Shown: in pieces, positions 1 to 7,320 of the stretch
Layout: each line of letters starts with the position of its first letter
Numbering within the stretch: the first letter of the stretch is position 1
From: Fen-1298 sp050015675
GTDB taxonomy: Bacteria > Bacteroidota > Ignavibacteria > UBA10030
Reading direction: 5' to 3'
DNA length: 64,000 bases
NCBI GenBank assembly: GCA_050015675.1
Contig: JBEKAY010000016.1
Span: 3,924 to 67,923 of the forward strand
Notes under the pieces: model-generated
Told to the model about the DNA's origin: nothing
Seen by the model: only the letters and a program-made list of their open reading frames with translations
Databases searched by the model: none
Position numbers and translations under genes: made by a program

Positions 1-1
1 G

Positions 2-223
2 CAAAAGCGTCTTGGTACGCAACATGAAATCAATTATAATATTAGAGAAGCAATCTTGAGTTTTTCGGATGAAACGTTAAATAATATTGTTGAGGGTGCA
101 CTTGAAATTCCTCAAAATGAGCGATCGTTTGAACGCATTTTACGTAAAGCCTTATGGAACAAACCATCGATATTAATTGAAATAACAAAACTATCTGTTT
201 CGAGTAATACTAATTTTAGCTAA
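2..223 (+). CDS. C-terminal fragment of an unrecognised protein (cut by window edge)
   Basis: An open frame runs from the window edge to a TAA at 221-223, giving 73 residues that end in SSNTNFS. The visible part is rich in charged and helical residues (for example SFERILRKALWNKPSI) and has no cysteine motif, membrane segment or signature I recognise. It is followed by about 130 bases without a gene before the terpene-cyclase-like gene, so it may or may not belong to the same transcript. It could be the end of another enzyme of the peptide locus. I cannot assign a function. Confidence 0.55.
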   Translation, partial: QKRLGTQHEINYNIREAILSFSDETLNNIVEGALEIPQNERSFERILRKALWNKPSILIEITKLSVSSNTNFS

Positions 224-356
224 AAGGCGGTTCTAGGAATCACGTTTTCATACACCACACATACTCAAATAGTTGAAAACGCATATTGCAATACAGAATA
301 TCTAATTATTAGAACTGCCCTACAGGAAACTCCTTAGGAAAAAGAGACATAAATAA

Positions 357-1289
357 ATGAATAAGAATGTTATCGATTCTTCCATTCAGAAAGCAGTGGA
401 TTTTTTATGCAATGCACAGTTAGGCTGGGGTGAGTTTCCAATTTTCGGAATAAACGCAAGTGGTGAGATTTTTTATAGAAAGTGCGTATTTGCCACAACA
501 TTTATCTTACACGCACTTTCCTTTGTTGATAATACACCGCAGATTCAACAGGTGATAAAGAAGGCATTAAAATTCTTACTTTCTGAACGTGAGGATTCCG
601 GTACTTGGAACTATTTTGGAAAAACTTGTTCGTTAATTCCCGATCTTGATGATACAGCATGTGTATTAGCTGCTCTTGCTAAAAACAACTCTGCCGTACA
701 ATCTGAAATTTGCGACCAATTGCTCAAATATCGCGATCCATCCTCCTCTCTTTTCAAAACATGGATAGAGGATCCACCTAACACAGAGAACGACATCGAT
801 AGCATTGTCAATGCAAACATCCTATTTCTTTATGGGCTTCTCGGCAAAAGCCAGATGATTCCCGAGGTAGTCTCCTATTTAATAAAAGAGGCCGATATTT
901 TACATATACAGAGTTCACAGGTATGGTACCATTCCCCACAAGTGTTTTCTTATACCGTTTCGAGAGCCTTCAATGATGGTAGTGTTACCGAGCTTACCCC
1001 AGCATGCCCATTATTAATTGAACATCTTTTATTCTCACAACAAGACATTGGCTGCTGGTGTAACCCATTAGAAACAGCATTCGCCGCGACCGCGCTCCTG
1101 AATTTTTCTTATGATGGCGATGCAATAGAACCGGCAGTCAAATATATCTTAGAAACACAAAATTTAGCCGAAGGCTCCTGGCCTGCTGACTACTTCTATA
1201 TCAACGGAGAAGTTGGCTCAAAGGAGATAACGACAGCAATGTGTGTAGAGACTTTGATCAAATATAAACTCAGGAGGATCGGACAATAA
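357..1289 (+). CDS. Terpene-cyclase-like alpha/alpha-toroid protein (prenyltransferase/squalene-oxidase repeat) with DxDD motif
   Basis: The 310-residue protein has the repeat pattern of the squalene-hopene cyclase/prenyltransferase toroid: QW-like motifs at SGTW (residues 81-84), QQDIGCW and QNLAEGSW, each followed by helix-rich stretches. It contains PDLDDTA with D96, D98 and D99, matching the DxDD acid motif that protonates substrate in class II terpene cyclases. At about 300 residues it is half the length of a squalene-hopene cyclase and corresponds to one toroid (beta-type) domain. No signal peptide is visible. It overlaps the next gene by one base (TAATG), so the two are probably translationally coupled; the next gene starts with a class I isoprenoid-synthase-like domain. 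A class II plus class I pair suggests terpenoid chemistry, but the fold could instead be reused for peptide binding. The domain family is fairly sure; the reaction is unknown. Confidence 0.72.
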   Translation: MNKNVIDSSIQKAVDFLCNAQLGWGEFPIFGINASGEIFYRKCVFATTFILHALSFVDNTPQIQQVIKKALKFLLSEREDSGTWNYFGKTCSLIPDLDDTACVLAALAKNNSAVQSEICDQLLKYRDPSSSLFKTWIEDPPNTENDIDSIVNANILFLYGLLGKSQMIPEVVSYLIKEADILHIQSSQVWYHSPQVFSYTVSRAFNDGSVTELTPACPLLIEHLLFSQQDIGCWCNPLETAFAATALLNFSYDGDAIEPAVKYILETQNLAEGSWPADYFYINGEVGSKEITTAMCVETLIKYKLRRIGQ

Positions 1290-3643
1290 TGTTCTCCCTG
1301 TACAATCAAGAAAACTACGCGAATGAGTTAATAATGATTTTTGGTCGTTTTATTAAAGAAATCATTGACTTTGATCCCTCGTTCTATCAAAAGTTCTATA
1401 AGAAAATGGATAGGAAAAGAGAAACCGATGTCATAATTTTAATTCCTTATTGGTTATCAGATGCTATGGGCAGCCATTTGCCTCTCAATACCATCCGGCC
1501 GCTTGCGCTCGGTAATAAATTTATGACAGCATATATACTTGGGCAAGACCGTATTATGGATAATCAAAATCACTTGATCCAGGAGGAAGATATAGCAACC
1601 GTAATGCTCGCGTCTAATCTTCTGTATTACAAGTGGGTAAAAGAATATCAACGAATCTTTCCTGCACACTCACGATTTTGGTTATTTTTCGAAAAATATC
1701 TTACGGAATATTCGAGAAGTACCTTGTGGGAGAAACAAAAACACTGGGGGAAGCTAGAAGATTTCTCAGAAGCTGATTTGAAATATCTTGGCCAGAAGTT
1801 CTCTCCAGTGAAAATATCATGCGCAGGAATATGCCTGTTGAATAACCGTAAAGAGTGGATTCCACTTCTATCAGAACTTCTTGAACAGTACCATATTGGG
1901 TTTCAGCTTGCAGACGATGTGGATGATTGGCGCGAGGATCTTCGTAATGAAAACTATACGTATGTCCTCACAAAGATACATTTGGCTGCATCTGCGACAG
2001 CTTTATCTGAACAAGAGATCATTGATCATCCTGTTGCTCGATCCATCGGAAAAGAAGTTCTCGAAAAAAGTACGTTCTACTATTTAAAGGCAAAAGACAT
2101 AGCTAAACAATTACCCTGCCAAAAATTGTGCACAATTCTTGACACACTAATCGAAAAGAATGAAAAAACACTGACCGACCTCAAGATCTCCACACCGAGA
2201 AGCATAGATTTGTCAGAATTGCCAATAAATGGGAAAAAATTGGTAGACCTTGAGGCCTCCCCACATGGAAGTACAGACTTATCAGAATCGCAACTAGATA
2301 ATGATATTACATTACGTAAAAACGATGTGCATTGCTTTAAAAATAACGGAAGCCATTTTGTCTTTGACGTGAACAGGCGTTTGGTTTTTTCTATAGACAA
2401 ACCAGCTTATGAAATGTTACAACTCATTGATTCAACAAATGGTGCTACTCTTCGAAGCATCTCGCAAAGCATGACAACTCCACCCAATGACGCGTCCTCC
2501 ATCATCAAGGAATTCATGCATGTAGGTATCATTCGAGTAGTCAATCAAGATACGGAGCTTATACCAAAGACAAAAAAATACCAGAGTCCTTCAGTTCAAA
2601 AAAAATATGAAAACATCGTAGGCTTAGATCTGCAGATCTCCACTCGATCTCCAAATCAGAAGCTTATGACAATTGAAGTAGCAAAAAATGCTATTGATTT
2701 ACTCTTCCATCGTTCAGGACAATATAAAGGGGAACATATTGTCTTTTTATCTTGCGCTGCCCTTGAGAGTGATGAAGTCAGTGTAATCCAAGAAATATTC
2801 AAGTACTCTAAACAGATGGAGACACGATTATTCAAGACCATTCGATTTGTTCTTAACGTTCCGTTGATGTATACGAGGGTCGATTTATTATCTCAATGTC
2901 TTGCATCCGAGCTGTTTTCATCATTCAACTTTTCGGCAAATTGTGAAGATGTGTTATCCTTTCTTAAAAGATCGGATATACAACAAGTGAATAATCTCAT
3001 TAAAGGGAGCAAAAAAAATATATACCTGTCTTTGGTTTCTCATAGTAATTCGAAAGAAGCACAAGAAATAACTGTTGCTTTGACAGCGCTAGGTTTTGAA
3101 AAGATTCTCCTTCAATCCTTTGAAGAACATACCATAGAGGGGGAAGCAAATTTGATAGATAATTCTTTTTGTCAATATGAAGGCAACTGTCATTTCTATT
3201 CCTCTAATTCTCTTCGTACAATCAGCCGAGTTGTTAAACAGAACTTATTCTTTTTCCATTGCAATGCGGGTAGATCATTTCTCTCTGTTGCCACCGATGG
3301 AACCATATTCCCCTGCCCCCGATTCACTGGTCATCCACAGTATTCATTGGGCACTGTTTTTACTGATCTTGGTGCAAATCAGACTCGTTATTTAGATCTA
3401 GAAGTACGGAACAAGGAAACCTGCAGCAACTGTTGGGCTCGTTTCATTTGTGGAGGCGGGTGTATGTTCCATTCACAATTGGTTACAGGATCACTTAACA
3501 CTCCAGATGTACAGTGGTGTACTCAATACAAAGAACAAATTGAACGCTCAATTTCGAAATATTACAGCCTTCCTCCAGAGAGACGAAAAAAGCTCTTTGA
3601 AGGAATGAATTTTAGTGTTCAATTCTGTGATTATTTATACTAA
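1289..3643 (+). CDS. Isoprenoid-synthase-like domain fused to a cysteine-less radical-SAM-like/SPASM protein
   Basis: The 784-residue protein has three parts. Residues about 1-295 resemble class I isoprenyl diphosphate synthases: the second Asp-rich motif is clear (FQLADDVDDWRED, D209-D217), while the first is reduced to DRIMD (87-91). Residues about 298-340 form a linker with a degenerate two-fold repeat (SIDLSE/STDLSE). Residues about 345-784 align with the downstream maturase: an N-domain (FVFDVNRRLVFSIDKPAYEML), then a barrel region lacking both the CxxxCxxC loop (replaced by TRSPNQK near 452) and the GGEP motif, then a complete SPASM-type domain with C658, C676, C712, C715, C721 and C725 (CSNCWARFICGGGC). 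It cannot bind the SAM [4Fe-4S] cluster but should still bind auxiliary clusters. It overlaps the next frame by 29 bases if that gene starts at 3615. A role as scaffold or partner subunit is inference. Confidence 0.75.
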   Translation: MFSLYNQENYANELIMIFGRFIKEIIDFDPSFYQKFYKKMDRKRETDVIILIPYWLSDAMGSHLPLNTIRPLALGNKFMTAYILGQDRIMDNQNHLIQEEDIATVMLASNLLYYKWVKEYQRIFPAHSRFWLFFEKYLTEYSRSTLWEKQKHWGKLEDFSEADLKYLGQKFSPVKISCAGICLLNNRKEWIPLLSELLEQYHIGFQLADDVDDWREDLRNENYTYVLTKIHLAASATALSEQEIIDHPVARSIGKEVLEKSTFYYLKAKDIAKQLPCQKLCTILDTLIEKNEKTLTDLKISTPRSIDLSELPINGKKLVDLEASPHGSTDLSESQLDNDITLRKNDVHCFKNNGSHFVFDVNRRLVFSIDKPAYEMLQLIDSTNGATLRSISQSMTTPPNDASSIIKEFMHVGIIRVVNQDTELIPKTKKYQSPSVQKKYENIVGLDLQISTRSPNQKLMTIEVAKNAIDLLFHRSGQYKGEHIVFLSCAALESDEVSVIQEIFKYSKQMETRLFKTIRFVLNVPLMYTRVDLLSQCLASELFSSFNFSANCEDVLSFLKRSDIQQVNNLIKGSKKNIYLSLVSHSNSKEAQEITVALTALGFEKILLQSFEEHTIEGEANLIDNSFCQYEGNCHFYSSNSLRTISRVVKQNLFFFHCNAGRSFLSVATDGTIFPCPRFTGHPQYSLGTVFTDLGANQTRYLDLEVRNKETCSNCWARFICGGGCMFHSQLVTGSLNTPDVQWCTQYKEQIERSISKYYSLPPERRKKLFEGMNFSVQFCDYLY

Positions 3644-5510
3644 TTCATACTTTATTATGCACCTTCCTGAAATACATATCATCGAAAGTAATGGACACTC
3701 CTTAGGATTTTGTGTCGAACGTCCGTTCCTTATTAAAATGAGTGATGTAGCAAAAGCAATCCTTCGTTTACATGCAAGCAACGACAGGAATGACAATATC
3801 AATCTACAACCACTTCTGGGACAGTACGAACAATCCGATATTCAACAAGCATTAGATGAACTCTTGAGTTTGGAAAAGAAGAGCCGAGAGTCAATGGATG
3901 GATTTATTGGTTCAGCAGATCATCTGCAGGTCCTTACGTTGGAAGTGCTTTCTGGTTCCACACAAGAACTCTTAGTAATAAAGAAATCAATCTCCTTCTT
4001 ACTTCAGGGCCTTGGGACGGGTGAAGTCGGTACAATGATCCTTGATCTACGCTGTTCTTCATCTCTTCACTTCTGTACAACTGTGTGGAAATTTGGGATG
4101 ACACTAGCAAAAAAACAATCTAAGTATTTAAGGATCATTCTAAAAATATCTCTTTTATCACTTAACAACGAAATTGTATCTTTGGCAAAAACCATTCCCG
4201 TAGAAATACTACTTGTTACAACTGCTGAATGTTCCTACGCAAATTTACCGATTTCTGTGAAAACCAATTTGGAGCAGTTACTTCTAAGAATATATCCTGT
4301 CGGGATTATAGAGAAGTCCAGCAAATCTCAACCACCCATAGATCTCAAAATGTTTTCTCGAATAGGTATATGCATCATTCATCAAGGTGCTGGTGATTGT
4401 GCTTTTTCCTGTGTTTTTCCAGAGTTGCCTGTATCTATGGCTATCCAAAATGATTCACCGACATATTCTGCACCATCAGAAATGTTGAAATATCTATCTT
4501 CTCTCACAACTTCAATACCTTCAGAGCATCATTGTGGCGCAGGTCGTTGGTATTTGGCAGTATCATCGAGTGGAAAAATATATCCCTGTCATCGTTTTAT
4601 CAACGATGACAGATTTCTTGCCGGACATATTGACGATGCATCACTGGACAACAGAATATTCGCACAATTTGAAGGGATCAAAGTTACAGAAAAACCAGTT
4701 TGTCAAAAGTGCTGGGCTAGACATCTTTGCGGCGGTGGATGTGCTCATAACGCTGTCTCTCAAGGTAAACCACTAAACGATATAGATGCCTCAACCTGTA
4801 CTAATATTATGCACAATATAGAACAAGCAGCATTATTCTTTGCAAAAATGGATGACACTTCAAAAACAATGACTGGGAAATTGATACACACGATGGCAAA
4901 TGTGCTTCCATACTGGCAAGATTCTCCCATTTATAAATCCGGGACTATAACGCTTGTATCAAAAGGGAGAAGCATGTACCCGCTTATTCAGGATGGTGCA
5001 GAGGTAACCCTGCTCTACACTCATCCTAGAGATATTCGGACAGGTGATATCTTTTCATACCGTCAGGGCCAAAAAATCATTACTCATAGGGTAATATTAA
5101 AAAAAATAAAAAATGGTAAGACCTTCTTAATAGAAAAAGGGGATAATGCTTTTTTCGCAGATGCCTCAAACACAGAGGTACTTGGTAAAGTAATTTCCCT
5201 TAAGAATCCTGATATGAATAGGCCTATTCGTCTCGACACACGTCTTTGGAGATTGGGCAATAAACTGATCGTTGTAGTAGTAATGACCTTATGGCTTACG
5301 TACTACGGATACTGGTTCACTAGCAAATGGGCACTACAGAAAATCAAACGTCTTATTTCTGCACTAAAAGTCGCTTCTTCCCCAGAAGCAAGAACCATTC
5401 TTTCTCTAAAGTCAGAACGACTCCTCGCTTTTACTAATCGTTTGACAGGTTACATAACAAGTTTTTTCTTATTCATTTATAATAAAGGAAATCGATATGG
5501 AAACTCCTAG
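3615..5510 (+). CDS. Cysteine-less radical-SAM-like/SPASM protein fused to a signal-peptidase-like (S24/S26) domain
   Basis: The 631-residue protein is a third maturase paralogue. The N-domain (ESNGHSLGFCVERPFLIKMS) matches those of its neighbours; the radical SAM cysteine loop is missing (LEVLSGSTQELLVI near residue 105); the SPASM cysteines remain (C307, C325, C363, C366, C372, C376; CQKCWARHLCGGGC). Residues about 440-540 form a signal-peptidase-like domain with GRSMYP (S453), RTGDIF, THRVI (H491) and KGDNAFFAD (D510). Ser/His instead of Ser/Lys is as in SipW/ER-type signal peptidases. One hydrophobic segment follows at about 551-570. The obvious role is removal of the leader from the Cys-rich peptide at 7000. 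Start: GTG 3615 has GAAGGA 11 bases upstream; ATG 3657 aligns better with the paralogues' N-termini but lacks a ribosome binding site. Domain calls are firm; the substrate is inferred. Confidence 0.75.
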   Translation: MFNSVIIYTNSYFIMHLPEIHIIESNGHSLGFCVERPFLIKMSDVAKAILRLHASNDRNDNINLQPLLGQYEQSDIQQALDELLSLEKKSRESMDGFIGSADHLQVLTLEVLSGSTQELLVIKKSISFLLQGLGTGEVGTMILDLRCSSSLHFCTTVWKFGMTLAKKQSKYLRIILKISLLSLNNEIVSLAKTIPVEILLVTTAECSYANLPISVKTNLEQLLLRIYPVGIIEKSSKSQPPIDLKMFSRIGICIIHQGAGDCAFSCVFPELPVSMAIQNDSPTYSAPSEMLKYLSSLTTSIPSEHHCGAGRWYLAVSSSGKIYPCHRFINDDRFLAGHIDDASLDNRIFAQFEGIKVTEKPVCQKCWARHLCGGGCAHNAVSQGKPLNDIDASTCTNIMHNIEQAALFFAKMDDTSKTMTGKLIHTMANVLPYWQDSPIYKSGTITLVSKGRSMYPLIQDGAEVTLLYTHPRDIRTGDIFSYRQGQKIITHRVILKKIKNGKTFLIEKGDNAFFADASNTEVLGKVISLKNPDMNRPIRLDTRLWRLGNKLIVVVVMTLWLTYYGYWFTSKWALQKIKRLISALKVASSPEARTILSLKSERLLAFTNRLTGYITSFFLFIYNKGNRYGNS

Positions 5511-6948
5511 TCTCTATATACCAGAACTTCACCAATTCAAGATGAAGGGCAAGAATATCGTCTTTGATGTTATGACTTCTCGTATCTTTGCTGTTGACGA
5601 TCTTGCTTATGAAATCCTCGCACATGCACATGAAAGCACAATCGATAATATTTTCTCCATCCTGACGCCGAATTATTCAAGAGATGAAATCACTACAACC
5701 ATGAATGAATTAAAACAAGCCCGCTTGCTTCAGGAAAGTCCATTTGACTTCCAACCGATAAAGGTAGAGGGAGATTCTGAACTCCCTTTAAGGGCTATGG
5801 ATCTTATCTTATCTCAGGATTGCAATTTACGCTGTCGTTATTGTTTTGCGGACACAGGAGCATATAAAGGAGAAAGATCTCTCATGAATACCGACGTCGC
5901 AAAAAGTGCGATTGATTTTATGATCCAACGATCAGGTAATCTTAAAGATTTGTTTGTCGTTTTCTTTGGAGGAGAGCCTACCGTCAACATTCCCGTAATG
6001 AAAGAAACCATCGAATATGTAGAAGCAAAAGTACCAAGCACAGGAAAAAATATTCATTTCACAATTTCCACCAATGGAACACTTCTGACAGAGGAGCTGA
6101 TCCAGTATTTGCACAGCAAGAAGGTGGCAGTACAAATAAGCATCGATGGTAACGAGGAAACGCAAGACCGTAATCGTCCCTATCAAGGCAATAAAGGATC
6201 ATATTCGGATGTTAAAGAAAACACCTCAAATTACATTCGAATAACCGGGCACAGTATCCATGCTCGAGCTACTGTCACCTCTTGGGATGCAGACAATTTC
6301 GTCACCAATGTCAACCATCTCTTATCAATGGGTTTCACCACTGTACACGAGGAACCCGCGGCAGGAGTAAAGGGCAAAATATTTATTAACAATGAAAGCG
6401 ATATTCAAAGATTGATTGAACAATACGAGAAGATGTGTGATATAATGCTTGAGAAGATTAAAAAAAATGAATACCTAGGTTTTGATAATATTACTAAAGG
6501 GTTGCACCATTGCCATAATAACAAAAGAAAATTATGGTTCTGTAGTACTGGAAGGGGATATTTGTGTGTTGGTGCGGATGGCAAACTTTACCCATGTCAT
6601 AGGTTTATTGGAAATAATAAATACTTATTGGGGAACGTAGTTACCAAAACCTACGATCCTTACTGGGAAAAATTTCTTATGACCGAAGCCATTGTAACGG
6701 CTCGCAAATCGTGCAGTCACTGCTGGGTACGATTTCTTTGTGGAGGTGATTGTCTTGCACATAGCGAAGAAAAGTATGGCGATATTCTTACCCCCGACCC
6801 TCTCCGATGTGTTTTGGCGAAACGGATCGCTGAACTAACTATATTGATCTATGCTCATATTACAAAAGACCAGAAAGATGATATTGCTAGAATCTATGGA
6901 TTTGGCAAAAAACAATCTAAATCCGCAGTACAACAGGAACAGGGATAA
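5497..6948 (+). CDS. Radical SAM/SPASM peptide maturase, SCIFF/QhpD/CcpM-like
   Basis: The 483-residue protein is the intact enzyme of the cluster. Residues 1-95 are the N-terminal peptide-recognition-like domain seen in SCIFF and QhpD maturases (KNIVFDVMTSRIFAVDDLAYEIL). The radical SAM core has CNLRCRYCF (C109, C113, C116) for the SAM-binding cluster and FFGGEP for SAM binding. The SPASM region has C349, C357, C367 (YPCHRFIGNNKYLLGNV), C406, C409, C415, C419 (CSHCWVRFLCGGDC) and C438, enough for two auxiliary [4Fe-4S] clusters. Relatives install thioether bonds from Cys to another residue in Cys-rich peptides. It overlaps the preceding gene by 14 bases and ends 51 bases before the Cys-rich peptide gene, its likely substrate. 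The bond type made here is not readable from sequence. Confidence 0.9.
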   Translation: METPSLYIPELHQFKMKGKNIVFDVMTSRIFAVDDLAYEILAHAHESTIDNIFSILTPNYSRDEITTTMNELKQARLLQESPFDFQPIKVEGDSELPLRAMDLILSQDCNLRCRYCFADTGAYKGERSLMNTDVAKSAIDFMIQRSGNLKDLFVVFFGGEPTVNIPVMKETIEYVEAKVPSTGKNIHFTISTNGTLLTEELIQYLHSKKVAVQISIDGNEETQDRNRPYQGNKGSYSDVKENTSNYIRITGHSIHARATVTSWDADNFVTNVNHLLSMGFTTVHEEPAAGVKGKIFINNESDIQRLIEQYEKMCDIMLEKIKKNEYLGFDNITKGLHHCHNNKRKLWFCSTGRGYLCVGADGKLYPCHRFIGNNKYLLGNVVTKTYDPYWEKFLMTEAIVTARKSCSHCWVRFLCGGDCLAHSEEKYGDILTPDPLRCVLAKRIAELTILIYAHITKDQKDDIARIYGFGKKQSKSAVQQEQG

Positions 6949-6981
6949 ATCCTATATGAATCCACTTTACGCTATAAAAGG

Positions 6982-6992
6982 AAGGAGGTGAT
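6982..6992 (+). promoter_or_regulatory. Near-perfect ribosome binding site of the Cys-rich peptide gene
   Basis: AAGGAGGTGAT is an 11-base match to the complement of the 16S rRNA 3' end and lies 7 bases before the ATG at 7000. It is far stronger than the sites of the neighbouring maturase genes, as expected for a stoichiometric substrate. It also decides the start: an in-frame GTG at 6988 lies inside this site and is not the start. Confidence 0.85.
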
Positions 6993-6999
6993 ATCTCAA

Positions 7000-7224
7000 A
7001 TGACACACATCGAATTGCTTAATGAAGACGTTCAATTTCCAACAACGTACACCATGTTACCGTCTACGTCAGAAACTGAAGGTTGTGGTACTAATACATG
7101 TGGTACAACGAACGTATATGTCTGTGGATGTGACCAGATATGTGGATGTGACCAGATATGTGGCGATTCTTGCTACATGGACATTTTTAACGGCTGCGTT
7201 CATTGTCCAGCAGACATATATTAA
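7000..7224 (+). CDS. Candidate ten-cysteine RiPP precursor peptide
   Basis: The gene encodes 74 residues. The first 28 (MTHIELLNEDV...TSETEG) are Cys-free and acidic and look like a leader; the remainder has ten Cys, arranged as CGTNTC, then the tandem unit CGCDQI twice, then CGDSC, NGC and VHC, ending in PADIY. There is not a single Lys or Arg, so the protein is strongly acidic and unlike a metallothionein or a DNA-binding zinc protein. It follows the radical SAM/SPASM gene by 51 bases on the same strand and has an exceptional ribosome binding site. Cys-rich substrates next to SCIFF/CcpM-like maturases are known to become thioether-bridged peptides (ranthipeptides). I recognise no named precursor family. 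The leader/core border, perhaps around EG-CG, is a guess. Confidence 0.8.
   Translation: MTHIELLNEDVQFPTTYTMLPSTSETEGCGTNTCGTTNVYVCGCDQICGCDQICGDSCYMDIFNGCVHCPADIY
7123..7158 (+). repeat. Perfect 18-bp tandem repeat inside the peptide core
   Basis: The unit TGTGGATGTGACCAGATA occurs at 7123-7140 and again at 7141-7158, with TGTGG starting a third copy at 7159. It encodes CGCDQI twice. The exact DNA identity indicates a recent in-frame duplication that adds one modification unit (two cysteines) to the peptide. Confidence 0.95.
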
Positions 7225-7320
7225 CAAGAGTGGTTAATAATAGGATTTTCCCTGTTCCTTTTATTTACGTCAGTTAAGTTAGCAAAGCACAAAAGACAAC
7301 ACACGAATAAATGAACTGCA

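Noticed and set aside
240..340. Possible promoter before the first complete gene (TTGAAA near 270 with an AT-rich -10)
   Set aside because: The -10 match is poor and several equally weak alternatives exist in this AT-rich stretch.
1289..5510. Idea that the two cysteine-less maturase genes are simply pseudogenes
   Set aside because: Both frames are long and open, overlap their neighbours, and keep the SPASM cysteines and fused catalytic motifs, so they look selected rather than decaying.
6988..6999. Upstream GTG start for the Cys-rich peptide
   Set aside because: The GTG is part of the AAGGAGGTGAT ribosome binding site, so ATG 7000 is the real start.
7123..7163. Possible CRISPR-like direct repeat
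   Set aside because: The two units abut without spacers and lie in frame inside a coding sequence; it is a coding tandem duplication.
7022..7237. Second open frame overlapping the Cys-rich peptide gene in another frame
   Set aside because: It has no ribosome binding site of its own, and the repeated DVTRYV is only the frame shadow of the 18-bp duplication.
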